DNA of 24,008 bases from Tubiluchus corallicola (GCA_030141605.1 JAQGDQ010001826.1:1-24008); one strand, 5' to 3'. Shown: positions 1 through 9,460, numbered from the stretch's first letter. The notes: generated from the letters alone by a model not told the origin. Made by a program: numbers and translations.

Positions 1-295
1 TATCACAGACGCATGATATTACAATAATGTGTTGTAGAATATCACAGACGCATGATGTTACAATAATGTGTTGTAGAATATCACAGACGCATGATATTAC
101 AATAATGTGTTGTAGAATATCACAGACGCATGATGTTACAATAATGTGTTGTAGAATATCACAGACGCATGATATTACAATAATGTGTTGTAGAATATCA
201 CAGTCGCATGATATTACAATAATGTGTTGTAGAATATCACAGTCGCATGATATTACAATAATGTGTTGTAGAATATCACAGTCGCATGATATCAC
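1..295. repeat. 39-bp minisatellite, about 7.6 copies, cut by left edge
   Basis: A head-to-tail array with a 39-bp period (copies begin at 1, 40, 79, 118 and so on), each starting tatcacagacgcatgat. Copies 1-5 alternate between gatatt and gatgtt, so a 78-bp dimer is visible; the last three copies share cagtcgc in place of cagacgc. The array is already running at base 1, so its true length is unknown. Because 39 is a multiple of three, one frame reads through as a 13-residue repeat (MCCRISQTHDITI type). I see no splice sites or other coding signs and regard that frame as incidental. Confidence 0.97.
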
Positions 296-486
296 ATACC
301 CACAATTAATTTACTAACTTAAAATACAAGCAGCGTGAAAAAGGTGAAACCCCTCCTACAAATCCCAACTTTTTGCCTTAGTTTGTCTTGCAAGTTTGAT
401 GTCAAAATTCGATTAAACTTTGGTCTGTCACTTCACTGAAAATAAACTTCACATTACAATAATTAATCACTCATGAAATTCATTAA

Positions 487-929
487 CCCTTTCAGTCCCA
501 AATTATTTTTTAATAAGGAAAATTTTTTTGGCTTGGTACTTTTGTTCCCAATGTATCCTGTGGGATACACAACATTCTTTGTCATATGCAAAAAAACAAA
601 GTCCGACTTTTTTAAAGAACACAACAAAAGCAAAAAATGTGCTTCATTTTGCAACTGCTAATAATTCTTTAAAGTATTTAAGACATTTAGTGTGCACGCA
701 ATGCTGATCTGTACAAAGTCGTCTCTAAAGTGCTGTACCTTTTGCACAGTTTTTTATGCTATGTAGATTTTCTAGTTTGCCATTTTATCACCATTTTTAG
801 TCCATTGTTATTGGCTTAAATCAAAATAACTATTAACAGATCAAATAACAATGTCAATTTTTAAATTTTATTAATTTTAAAGGCAGAAAATATTCTTGTA
901 TCCCACGGGATACAACGGGTATGAAAGGG
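487..929. mobile_element. piggyBac-like MITE with TTAA target duplications
   Basis: TTAA stands immediately outside both ends (483-486 and 930-933). The ends are inverted copies: CCCTTTCAGTCCC on the left and, reverse-complemented, CCCTTTCATACCC on the right. TTAA duplication plus a CCC start is the signature of piggyBac-type transposition. The 443-bp interior is AT-rich with no transposase frame, so it is non-autonomous. Near each end lies an 18-bp palindrome (TGTATCCTGTGGGATACA around 551 and TGTATCCCACGGGATACA around 897), probably subterminal binding sites. The overlapping short open frames on both strands (about 463-661) are low-complexity and not genes. Confidence 0.8.
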
Positions 930-940
930 TTAAGCAATTA

Positions 941-1229
941 CAGTAAACCGCGTTTAACTCGACCTGTTATAACTCGATTACTTACATACCTCGAAATTTG
1001 TAACACGAATTGTCGCGTATCTCAAACCGAACTCCCGGTATGATGTATAAGAATCTAACCGAAAATGCCCTGCCTATCTCGAACAACTTCCCGCGCGAGA
1101 AATCCCCGCACGGAAGTGTGCACCACATTACAATTTTGACTGCTAGTTTCAGAAAAAATGCTAAGAATTTTAGAATTACCTTAACAAAACGCCGAGCGCA
1201 ACATGGCTTAACGAACAACGTGGTTTAAT
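941..1229. mobile_element. pogo/Tigger-like MITE, right end degenerate
   Basis: The left end CAGTAAACCGCGTTTAACTC follows a TA and resembles the CAGTA...CTCGA ends of pogo-type Tc1/mariner elements. The interior repeats CTCGAA/CTCGAT-like words, as such elements do. The right end is weaker: reverse-complemented it reads TTAAACCACGTTGTTCG, matching the left end in its TAAACC-CGTT core. It lies only 8 bp from the TTAA of the piggyBac-like element, so two insertions are nearly adjacent. No transposase is encoded. Confidence 0.6.
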
Positions 1230-1438
1230 AACTAGTCCACAATATTATTATTGCCGAATTCTGTTAGCCACACTGCTCAGAGTACAATAGAGGTGAACCA
1301 GTCGTTTTATTTTTGTTATTCATTAAAACTGTTTGATATTTAATTAAAAGCTCAATGAGAGACTCCATCTTGTTTTCTTGCAAACTTTGTCTATAATGTG
1401 TAATTTAATCTCTTCTCCCCCACTTAAATTTGGGTATA

Positions 1439-1473
<35 letters not shown>

Positions 1474-1636
1474 CATTGTAATACAAGTAAGTGGTGCATT
1501 GACAGATAATCACATAATTCATATTCGTAACTATTTAAAAAAAATTTTTTTCACTTTAAGGCTCACTCAAAGTCGTAATTACATATTATGTTTTCCTTTC
1601 TCAACTTTCAGGTTTATTGCTCTTATACCATTGCTA
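1230..1636. other. AT-rich gap with a (TA)n run
   Basis: I find no exon or transposon end here. A TA microsatellite interrupted by TG occupies about 1434-1473, and homopolymer-rich AT sequence follows. It is presumed intron or 5' flank of the + strand gene whose first recognised exon begins at 2366. Confidence 0.5.
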
Positions 1637-2190
1637 TTATTACATCATTTACTTCATCCTTATTTACATTAAGTTATCTACACAAGCATGCATAACTATA
1701 ATCATTTTTTCATTTATGTAAGGTGAGTGTGTTAATGAACGTATGGTCGTACACTCACCTCGCACTACTCAAATTATTACATCATTTACTTCATTCTTAT
1801 TTACATTAAGTTATTTACAGAAGCATGCATAACTATAATCATTTTTTCATTTAAGTAAAGTGAGTGTGTTAATGACCGTATGGTCGTACACTCACCTCGC
1901 ACTACTCAAATTATTACATCATTTACTTCATTCTTATTTACATTAAGTTATTTACACAAGCATGCATAACTATAATCATTTTTTCATTTAAGTAAGGCGA
2001 GTGTGTTAATGACCGTATGGTCGTACACTCACCTCGCACTACTCAAATTATTGCATCATTTTACTTCGTCCTTGTTTACATTAAGTTATCTACAGAAGCA
2101 TGCATAACTATAATCATTTTTTCATTTAAGTAAGGTGAGTGTGTTAATGACCGTATGGTCGTACACTCACCTCGCACTACTCAAATTATT
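1637..2190. repeat. 137-bp tandem repeat, four copies, each with a hairpin
   Basis: Four copies with a 137-bp period (tacatcattt at 1641, 1778, 1915, about 2052). Each has an AT-rich part containing gcatgcataactataatc and a hairpin part: AGGTGAGTGTGT, then GACC-GTAT-GGTC, then ACACTCACCT. The outer arms pair over 10 bp and the inner arms over 4 bp. The third copy has aggcgag in its left arm. Copy-to-copy differences are few. AGGTGAGTG also matches a strong 5' splice donor, and because the arms are inverted the same string occurs on both strands in every copy. There is no open frame of note. Confidence 0.95.
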
Positions 2191-2365
2191 TTATTTAAAG
2201 TTTATCAGTGTGTTTGATATTGTATTTTTTGATGTGTGAAATAAAATTCATAGTTCATAATCTAACTAGCATACTCACATAACTCAAAGAAATTTTCCCG
2301 TTCCGAGATGACTGAGTTGTACTACAGTTCTCTCTTTGACTAATTCATTAAATATATTTTTTTAG

Positions 2366-2559
2366 ATAAAGTTCACAGACTACTTGCGCCCATCATGCGA
2401 TTCTTGTATCAAGTAGCTGACCGTGCGTATTACTATGATGACCTTGAAGATCAAGATGAGGGCTACAGTTTGCTAAGTGACGACATGACGAGTATGATCT
2501 CACGCGTTATACACGTCATGGCTGTCATGGTTAATAAACATTCAGACCAAGCAGAACAG
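2366..2559 (+). CDS. Exon A of unrecognised + strand gene
   Basis: An internal exon bounded by an acceptor (tttttttag before 2366) and a donor (CAG|gttgtg after 2559). It opens with two bases of a split codon, then 64 codons in one frame: it starts KVHRLLAPIMRFLYQVADRA, continues with an acidic, tyrosine-rich stretch (YYYDDLEDQDEGYSLL), then a helical segment ending NKHSDQAEQ. The ATG at 2395 is internal, not a start, because the frame is open back to the acceptor. It ends in phase 0 and joins exon B in frame. Amino-acid use is clearly protein-like compared with the surrounding AT-rich sequence. I do not recognise the family. An upstream exon ending in phase 1 must exist but was not found. 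Confidence 0.75.
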
Positions 2560-2639
2560 GTTGTGTACCAATTTTTCTCTGTTGCAATTTCGAATATATT
2601 TATTTACTTCTGTTATTTTTTGCTGTAAAATGTCTTCTT

Positions 2640-2808
2640 TGCTGGACTCTGTCAATTGATTGGCCGACTTTGCACAAAAGTAACCTCTTGCCTTACCTGT
2701 TAACTGGCTACTGATCATGCTTGATGCAGTTTGTATGAAATACTGTGAACACTATGGACACTTTAGATGTTGATCACCTAGTTCGTAATTATCTTTTCCT
2801 TATATTAC
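2640..2808. other. Intron A-B, 5' part, nothing recognised
   Basis: Short intronic stretch between exon A and a retrotransposon remnant. It is unique-looking AT-rich sequence with no supported feature. Confidence 0.5.
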
Positions 2809-2821
2809 GCTTCAAAGACAG

Positions 2822-3182
2822 CGCTTCAAATACAGCTTCAAAGACAGCCTGAAGGCCTCACTCAAGGAGCTCAGCATGGATATCCGCTCAATGGCAACCC
2901 TTGCACAAGATCGCTCAGCATGGCGGAGTGCCATCACCACAGGGGCTAAGACAGCAGGGGCGTAAAGAATTGAGGAGGCAGAGGAGAAGTGCAGGAGACG
3001 CAAGGCATGTGACACTGTCCAACAACAGGTCCAAACACCCAGCCTCATCTGTGCCAAATGCCAAAGAAGTTTCCTGGCCAGAATTGGCCTAGTCAGTCAC
3101 CTTCGAGCTCATCAAAGGAATGACAACCCCCCAAACTGACCTTTTATCCCTGTCACTATGGTCATAAGGACGAACATCATAT
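2822..3182 (+). pseudogene. Non-LTR retrotransposon C-terminal fragment with C2H2 finger
   Basis: One frame (2822-3139) reads RYSFKDSLKASLKELSMDI, a basic helical stretch with AQDRSAWRS, then a TAA at 2963-2965, then continues in the same frame with EEAEEKCRRRK and a zinc finger: CAKC, 12 residues, HLRAH (C-x2-C-x12-H-x3-H). This order (KDTLK-like block, AQDR-W block, ITTGA block, a finger with ARIGL and H-LR-H) is the tail of a class of animal non-LTR reverse-transcriptase polyproteins. The stop at 2963 and absence of RT motifs show a dead 5'-truncated copy. The terminal ctatggtcataaggacgaac resembles the 3' untranslated end of the same class. It lies in the sense orientation inside the intron between exons A and B. 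Confidence 0.8.
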
Positions 3183-3337
3183 TACGCAATTATGCACTGA
3201 CTGTAACTACAATTTCTTTCTCTTTTTGTATAAAATTCTTTTCAGAAACTGTTTATTGTATAACAGAAAACATCAGTGAAAATTGAAACAGTTGTGTGAT
3301 CGTAAACATTATTTTTTAACGTAATTTTTTTCTGCAG

Positions 3338-3487
3338 GTCCTGTCTGCTGTCAAACAACCTTTTACCGAAGTCATTATTTTTTATTATCGCCGTGCCGAC
3401 AACGTCAATGACACTTTGAACAGTGATGTCATGTCTACCCTGATGACAGCAGTAGTGGCTGAAATTACTCATCTTGTAAAATTAAAG
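3338..3487 (+). CDS. Exon B of unrecognised + strand gene
   Basis: Acceptor with a good pyrimidine tract (aatttttttctgcag before 3338) and donor AAG|gtactg after 3487. It holds exactly 50 codons, phase 0 at both sides, reading VLSAVKQPFTEVIIFYYRRA, then DNVNDTLNSDVMSTLMTAVV, then AEITHLVKLK. It looks like two amphipathic helices with a charged loop. In-frame joining to exon A (phase 0) and exon C (phase 0) supports one transcript. No catalytic motif is visible and I do not recognise the family; a helical-repeat scaffold is a guess only. Confidence 0.75.
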
Positions 3488-4180
3488 GTACTGTGTCACG
3501 TACGTGTTGTGCCATTTGCAACACAGACAGTTACTAGTCATGTTTACAAATTATATGTTGTCCACAGTAGCAGAACGTGCAACTAACTGTGGCTTGCGCA
3601 AGTTCATTTCAGTCTGTTTTGGCTAAAATAGTAAAAAATAAGTAAATTGCGAATGGCGAAATAGAGTTTCAGTTAAAGGAAGACAGGATGATTTTCCACA
3701 CTACCCCATTTTGAAATCCGTTAAAAGTACACATTTTAACACCCATAATACTGCAAAAGCGTTTCTGATAATTATATAATAGATTAAAATTTAATCAATG
3801 GCATGCGAGCCCAACTATTAATGACATCACAAACTAACACATCTGAACTGAGAGATACAACACCAGTTTTTTGTGCATTGCGTTTCCGAAATGCAGGTGC
3901 TAGTGCCCATCTAATTAGCAAATGGCGAAATGCATGTAACAGCGAAGAACTAGTGGTGCAAATGTGAAATTGTGTTTGTGTCGTAATAATTCTTTCACGT
4001 AAGTCATTTTTGAAAAAATAGTATGTTTCCTTTCAATATTTTAGAGAGTAGATTGTTTTAACCAACAGTTTGAGATTGGATCCGGGTTTGCTTTAATATT
4101 ACTGGCTTATCTTTCGCTTGATTTATTTGCTTGGTTATTCAAATTTTGATTAATTTTTACTACCTACTACGACAGTAATC
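3488..4180. other. Intron B-C, nothing recognised
   Basis: Intronic AT-rich sequence with no open frame, no clear tandem array and no transposon end. A 16-17 base word around 4040 (tttagagagtagatt) recurs around 5430, which may mark remnants of a dispersed repeat. Confidence 0.4.
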
Positions 4181-4560
4181 AGATTAGATTTAGATTTAAT
4201 ATTTTATTTCAAACTTTGCAAAGTTCATATACACATCACAAATTAATACAAATAATACAATAAATCATGACACAACAAGAACACAAATAACAATTAATGA
4301 TATAACAAACTACACCAATGACGTCTAATTACAGAAGTAAAGTTTACATCACTGTTTAAAATGTTCTTGCATTTAAAATTTTCACTGTTATTCAGCCTGA
4401 CGTATAAACTGTATGCTCATTTTCTGTGAATAACATCAAAATAAATAATATTAAGTCTAGTAGAAATATATCTAGTGCTCGTATCATATGAAAAGTTATA
4501 TCAGAGAGTGGTAGGGCGTTTGTCTGCCTGTCTGTCTGTTTTATCGTAAATTTTAGCAAA
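4181..4560 (-). mobile_element. Probable LINE 3' remnant, antisense
   Basis: Read on the - strand, the sequence ends gaaataaaatattaaatct followed by another aaatct repeat, which looks like a LINE 3' tail of short repeated units after an AATAAA-like signal. Upstream (about 4500 down to 4330, minus frame) a broken frame gives STRYISTRLNIIYFDVI and then stop, resembling in position the pre-terminal region of the LINE copy at 8470-8907. The match is weak and by eye only. It lies in the intron between exons B and C, opposite to the gene. Confidence 0.4.
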
Positions 4561-4689
4561 AGTCCTTGTTCTTATATAAGTAAAGCATGCATTTAGAAAA
4601 TTTTGTAATTTTTAATACTTTCATAATAGTGTAATCTAGATTTATTCTAGTGAATGAAGTCTGTTATTGTGGACCTTTTAATATACACA

Positions 4690-4740
4690 TATATTAACAT
4701 TATATATATATATATATATATACATTATATATACATATAA
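4690..4740. repeat. (TA)n microsatellite
   Basis: TA-dinucleotide run with a few interruptions in the intron before exon C, partly doubled (tatatacattatatatacat). It is simple sequence. Confidence 0.9.
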
Positions 4741-4853
4741 CTATTTAACAGATAGTTAAATGTGAATCAATTCTCCATGCAATTTATTTTTATTTCATGT
4801 TTGGTTATTTACCTTTTTTAAATATATATTTCTTTATGCTGTTTACTTTCTAG

Positions 4854-5043
4854 AGTGAAACTTTGGATAGATTTGCCACAATAAATGACCTACCTCCCTT
4901 AACGCGATTCCTTTTCGGAGTGACCACTCGACGGAGACTGTTTATGGACGCTTTTTTGTCCGAGTTGAAACAATGTGTAAACGTTGTCAACACGTTGTCT
5001 CACTGCTATGCCATTGCGCTATTGTTGGACGTCTTGCACACAG
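4854..5043 (+). CDS. Exon C of unrecognised + strand gene
   Basis: Acceptor tttactttctag before 4854 and a strong donor CACAG|gtacgtg after 5043. It holds 63 codons plus one base: SETLDRFATINDLPPLTRFL, FGVTTRRRLFMDAFLSELKQ, CVNVVNTLSHCYAIALLLDV, LHT and a split glycine/valine codon. It enters in phase 0 from exon B and leaves in phase 1. The content is a run of amphipathic helices, with a basic TTRRR patch and a hydrophobic AIALLLDVL end. The next matching exon I can support is at 17948, which begins with the two bases needed. An undetected exon in between cannot be excluded. Family not recognised. Confidence 0.75.
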
Positions 5044-5073
5044 GTACGTGTCATAATTAACAAAGTTTAAGCA

Positions 5074-5220
5074 CAGTAGGCGCCGCTTAATAGACTCACG
5101 GTTAATAGACTCAATCGCTTAATTGACTCATAAACGCCCGGAACGGGCCGCTTCTATTCAAATGTACATATAAACTGTCGGTAATTGACTCAAATAACTT
5201 CGCTTAATTGACTGAATATT
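5074..5220. mobile_element. pogo-like transposon end, truncated
   Basis: Starts CAGTAGGCGCCGCTTAATAG and then repeats the word TTAATAGACTCA/TTAATTGACTCA about four times, typical of the ends of pogo-type mariner elements whose terminal region carries repeated motifs. No inverted copy of this end is seen downstream, so it is a solo or truncated end. It begins only 30 bp after the splice donor of exon C. Confidence 0.55.
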
Positions 5221-5711
5221 TTTTCTTCACATACTTAAAATAAGACATTTGTATGTGCATAAAGAGCCTTTCCTACTTTTATGTCATCTTTACTTCCCTT
5301 TTGTGCACTATATATGTAGAAACAATCATGTTAAGTACCGTTTTGTTTGTGAGCAGGTACGTTTTGATTTTGCACATTTTGCTAAACATCTATGTGAGGC
5401 ATGCGGTAAACAAAATGTTTTTATATCAATTTTAGAGAGTAGATTATATGACCTTTCAAAACTACAGCGGTTGCTATGGTGTGCAAGGTCTTAATTTGGC
5501 GGTTGCTAGGGTGTAAACATAACCATTTCTTTCAAAACAGACAAAGTACATATTATTTGACAGTTTTGAGGACAAACAGATAAACATACAGAAAACATAA
5601 AGCTAGAGTTTTTGACACTGCCACATTTTGGCTCAGCAGGGGCAGGCATCTACAAGGAATGTGTCAAACATTGTGTAGGATATTCAGATAAAGCTTATGC
5701 AGAGGCAGTTT
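5221..5711. other. Intronic sequence, weak open frame, no supported gene
   Basis: A frame at about 5249-5494 contains CEACG-like cysteines (MYVHKEPFLLLCHLYFPF at its start), but it has no good splice signals and matches no family I know. It may be part of a larger decayed element that begins with the transposon end at 5074. The phrase tttagagagtagatt here is shared with about 4040. Confidence 0.35.
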
Positions 5712-6212
5712 GACATGGTTTATTAAAACATCGAGCATCGTTGACAAATTACTTAATTTTCTTTATTTTGTCAAAACCTTTTGTCCTTCATCTTAGATTA
5801 TTGGTGTGTAGTAACATGGTTTATTAAAACATCGAGCATCGTTGACAAATTACTTAATTTTCTTTATTTTGTCAAAACCTTTTGTCCTTCATCTTAGATT
5901 TTTGGTGTGTGGTAACATGGTTTATTAAAACATCGAGCATCGTTGACAAATTACTTAATTTTCTTTATTTTGCCAAAACTTTTTGTGCTTCATCTTAGAT
6001 TATTGGTGCTAGTAACATGGTTTATTAAAACATCGAGCATCGTTGACAAATTACTTAATTTTCTTTATTTTGCCAAAACCTTTTGTCCTTCATCTTAGAT
6101 TATTGGTGCTAGTAACATGGTTTATTAAAACATTGAGCATCATTGACAAATTACTTAATTTTCTTTATTTTACCAAAACCTTTTGTCCTTCATCTTAGAT
6201 TATTGGTAGTAA
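5712..6212. repeat. 100-101-bp tandem repeat, five copies
   Basis: Copies begin at catggtttattaaaacatcg: 5714, 5815, 5916, 6016 and 6116 (periods 101, 101, 100, 100). Identity between copies is high; the fifth is the most diverged (cattgagcatcat, ttaccaaaac). Every unit contains a pyrimidine-rich stretch ending in an AG (cttttgtccttcatcttag), which looks like a splice acceptor on the + strand, although there is no open frame after it. It is located in the large intron after exon C. Confidence 0.95.
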
Positions 6213-6710
6213 CATTTGCATTTAATGCATGTCAAACTGAATGACCAAGGCCAAAATTTTTTTCAAGCATCTGGGGTCGACCAAAGGGCATCTAACGGAA
6301 ATGTCGCATTGTTTATATTGTATGGTACCACTCAGTGTACTTACTAACCAGGTAATTAGGTTAATAGCTTCGTGCATAATTTACATACTTTATATACATA
6401 GTCAGATGCCTGTACTCAGCCTTGCAATTTTCTACGAAAGGTAGATCGGCAAAGTTGATTATGATTGCAGTACTTTGAAAGCAGTATATAACGTAATGTC
6501 GGTAGTGACCAAAAGTACACTGTTTCTTATTAACTACCATTTTTTGACAGTAGTCAATCTACACGTGGTTGTTTCAGCTCTCATTAAAAGTCACTTTCTT
6601 GTATTCACCTCTAGAAATTTTATTACAGAAGTTTAATAGGTTTTTTGTCCAACCGTTAAACAGATCATCGTGTTGAAAAATGTAGTTTATTCATTTGGCT
6701 ACCGCTTACC
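6213..6710. other. Intronic gap, nothing recognised
   Basis: Unique-looking sequence with only short open frames that have neither splice context nor motif. I see nothing to annotate apart from the target-site copy GCTTACC at 6704-6710, which belongs to the next element. Confidence 0.4.
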
Positions 6711-7225
6711 AGTGGCGCCTCGTGTATAGGTACTGTGGAACTGCAGCACCCCCTATTTTCACTCGATATTATCGAAGTCTTATTTCTTTAGTTCTTTCTT
6801 TATACTTGTACGGAACCAGAGCACGCGAGGGTAATACTGTTTGCGTCACAACCCAGCACAGTGTGCTTCACAGCTCCAGCAACACGGTGTTTGGCTGTTG
6901 TGCGCATGCGGCCATGTGCACACGTCTGAGCCCAAGTAGAAGAAGTACTGTCGCTCACACAGTTGTTGTCTGTTGTCACGCTCTTACTGTGAATGGATCA
7001 AGCTTGAACTGCGTCAATTTAGACTGTTAATAAGCAAAAAATGTTTTTTTTTGTTTAGGATTTTGTCGGGTTTTTGTATAAACTTTCTTACGTTTGTTTG
7101 TTTAAAATTACAATTACAACATTAAAATTACATGCATTTGTTTCATTTTACACAGTATTAAAACAATGGCTAAAAATTTTCTGAAGCAACCCGTCCCCCA
7201 CTAATTATAACTATGAGCCACCACT
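6711..7225. mobile_element. 515-bp DNA transposon with 7-bp target duplication
   Basis: The exact 7-bp direct repeat GCTTACC sits at 6704-6710 and 7226-7232. Between them the ends are inverted: AGTGGCGCCTCGTGTATAG on the left, and AGTGGTGGCTCATAG on the right after reverse complement. The interior has no transposase frame. The open frame at about 6695-7030 overlaps the left end and is incidental. The superfamily is uncertain: AGTGG ends with a 7- or 8-bp duplication could be hAT-like or another cut-and-paste group. It lies in the large intron of the + strand gene. Confidence 0.75.
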
Positions 7226-7481
7226 GCTTACCTGTCATCATGCGTTGTTGACAGGGTACATCTAAGTATTACTTGTATGTGCTGCATGTATTGGGAAAGA
7301 AAATCAAATTTAAAGTCGGGTTTTTTAGAGAAATTCTATGTGGCTTATAGGCTGAAGCGAAGCAACTAAGTGAGAATACAGAAATTACTGTTTTACACAA
7401 TGTTTGACAGAAGTATGCACTGTAAAATTTCCATTCTAGTTCATCCTGTGATTGCTTAACCAGTGAAACAAACAGGTTAAT

Positions 7482-7979
7482 CGAGGGGTGTGCAAATTGT
7501 GGCCCGCGGGCCACTGCCTGCTGAGAGGATTTGTGTGGCCCGCGAAGAGATTTGTCAACCTAATGAAAGTGCGGCCCGGGCGATTAATTGAGTGTATCCA
7601 GCTGAAGTCTGTGCCACGATCCCAAAGATAGTGCAGGTAGTTTTTTCTACTAGATCGGATGCCATTAACCCTTACAAGATGGTTGTAGCTTAATGTCACT
7701 GTATTACACAGACTGTGTGATACACATTACTAATATGCATTGTAATGAAATTACCACTATCTGTCCTGAAAGTAGAAATATATGGTTTGTAATATAAATT
7801 TTAATAACTTCTAAAATAGTTTCTTTAGTGTAGTAGTAATGATGTACGCAGGACGGATGCAAAAAAAATCGTTATTAGGCCTTTCTGTACTTGGCTCCTT
7901 GACCAAACTGCCTGTGGTCCACAAGAATTGCAGGAAAGTTTAATGTGGCCCGGCTAGTCAGATAATTTGCACACCCCTG
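7482..7979. mobile_element. hAT-like MITE (AGGGGTGTGCAAATT ends)
   Basis: The left end CGAGGGGTGTGCAAATT and the right end, reverse-complemented CAGGGGTGTGCAAATT, are near-perfect inverted repeats. The subterminal parts are rich in GGCCCG words (gtggcccgcgggccac on the left, ggcccggctag on the right), a composition seen in hAT-type miniature elements of many animals. The similarity continues 8 bp outside both ends as an inverted pair (ggttaatc and gattaacc), so a direct target duplication cannot be told from a near-palindromic site. Short frames across it on the - strand are shadows. Confidence 0.75.
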
Positions 7980-7987
7980 GATTAACC

Positions 7988-8469
7988 AAATGTTTAAATT
8001 TTGTCTCTGTGTACGTACACAGTTTGATACTTGCCATTCTTCCCATGGTAACAAAAACCTCGCAGTAACTGCGCGCGAGTGAAATAATTTTAAGATCAAT
8101 CACTTTATTGCCAACAGATTAAAACATGGCAACAAAATCGTAGACAATTGGATTTGTTTGTTACAACAAAGCGTACAACTACTGCTGTAAAGTGCAACCA
8201 TGGTGATATTGTTACTAACACGCAAGGTGTGTGTAGTTTCACATAATCAGCATTACTTGAATTTATAATAAGGATCAATATTGTTCTGTGTAACTGTGGT
8301 GGCATTGCTTAACACTCTCACTAATCAGCACTAAGCATCAGTATCTGCAAAAATCTGTTTCTTGTGGTTTTAACAGAAAATTGCTGTATTTTAAACACAA
8401 CAATTCAGTCAGTCCAATATAATATTACACGTCGTATTTTTTATCTGTTGAGTAGTCTGAGCTGTACAA
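7988..8469. other. Intronic gap, nothing recognised
   Basis: No tandem array, no clear transposon end and no credible exon. Short minus-strand frames (about 8105-8305) are hydrophobic, low-complexity products without splice context. Confidence 0.4.
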
Positions 8470-8907
8470 AATAACAAAAACAAAATATACTAGTTTAGTA
8501 AGGTCTAGGAAAAATGAAATTATGATTTGAGTAAGTATCATTGTGTTCGTATGTCGGATATTCAAAACGAGTCATTAAATGTTTTTTTAATTTAGACTTG
8601 AATATTGATAAAGAGCTGCTGTGTTTTAGTGATGTCAGTAATGAATTCCAAAGTTGTATTGCTTGCTTAGTAATGGAATTCTTTCCATATTGGTTGTTCG
8701 TTCTAATGTTTCTTAAATTTAGTGTTCTGTTATTCATACTGGGGTTATTAAGAAGTGGGAGCTTATTGTTTTTGAAACGAAAATTAATATTGTTGATATA
8801 TCTAGCATTAAAACAGTCACTGATTGTGGAATCAAAGCTTGTAAAACAGCTAAACTGTGTAGAAAAAACTAAGGATACGTATTCGTAAAGTTTGGCATAT
8901 TTACATT
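8470..8907 (-). pseudogene. LINE reverse-transcriptase C-terminus, 5'-truncated
   Basis: On the - strand one frame is open from about 8904 down to 8495 (about 135 codons) with no start of its own. It contains NARYINNINFRFKNNKLPLL and RTLNLRNIRTNNQYGKNSIT, then KQAIQLWNSLLTSLKHSSSL, then SIFKSKLKKHLMTR. The block YG.NSI...QAI.LWNSL followed by SLSIFKSKLKKHL is the usual C-terminal end of L2/CR1-type non-LTR reverse transcriptases. The catalytic part is missing. The fragment lies antisense in the host gene's intron and the same family recurs at 16731-17135. Confidence 0.85.
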
Positions 8908-9299
8908 ATTCATGGCAATATCGAGAAAAATCAATTGAGTAAAGGAAATAAGGCCACGGGAATGTGTGAATATTAAATGTTGTTACCGGGTTATGACGTC
9001 ACCTGCTGTTGCTTAGCCGTTAGCTCTGTTTCTAGAGTTGTATACTTGGATACGACGCGTGATTGTTGAATTATTCATACATTTAATAAGCATCCTAAAC
9101 CTCGTGCATAAGAAATGTGCACTACTTGTTCTGTAACAAGAACAAACGAGCACCACAATAATCAGATGAGGGAGAACGGATCTACAGAATGCAAGAAAAC
9201 TGACCCGAATGCCAAAACTTCTTTTATTGTCCCCCCCCTCCCGTCTGCTCACAGTTGAATGTTGCCATTATACTTGCTTCTTGGCATACAGCAACTCTT
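8908..9299. other. Intronic gap, nothing recognised
   Basis: Mixed sequence with a C-run near 9231. No exon, array or transposon end could be supported. The minus-strand frame at 9013-9252 has no recognisable motif. Confidence 0.35.
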
Positions 9300-9409
9300 T
9301 TATTTGGTTAATTTGACTTCATCAACGTTTTTTTTACCTATACTGTTTCTTTTTGTTTCAATAATATTGTATGTTGATGTATTGTATATGTGTTGCTGGA
9401 GTGAAATAA

Positions 9410-9460
<51 letters not shown>

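Noticed and set aside
27-317. 96-residue repeated frame at the left edge
   Set aside because: Translation of the 39-bp array; no other sign of coding.
2395-2628. ATG at 2395 as the start of a 77-residue gene ending at 2628
   Set aside because: The frame is open upstream to a splice acceptor at 2365/2366, and protein-like sequence stops at the donor after 2559; the remainder is intron.
5249-5494. 81-residue frame with several cysteines
   Set aside because: No splice sites with matching phase to exons C or D and no recognised domain; kept only as a remark.
7269-8305. Minus-strand open frames of 66-87 residues
   Set aside because: They cross the hAT-like element or AT-rich intron, with no motifs or splice sites.
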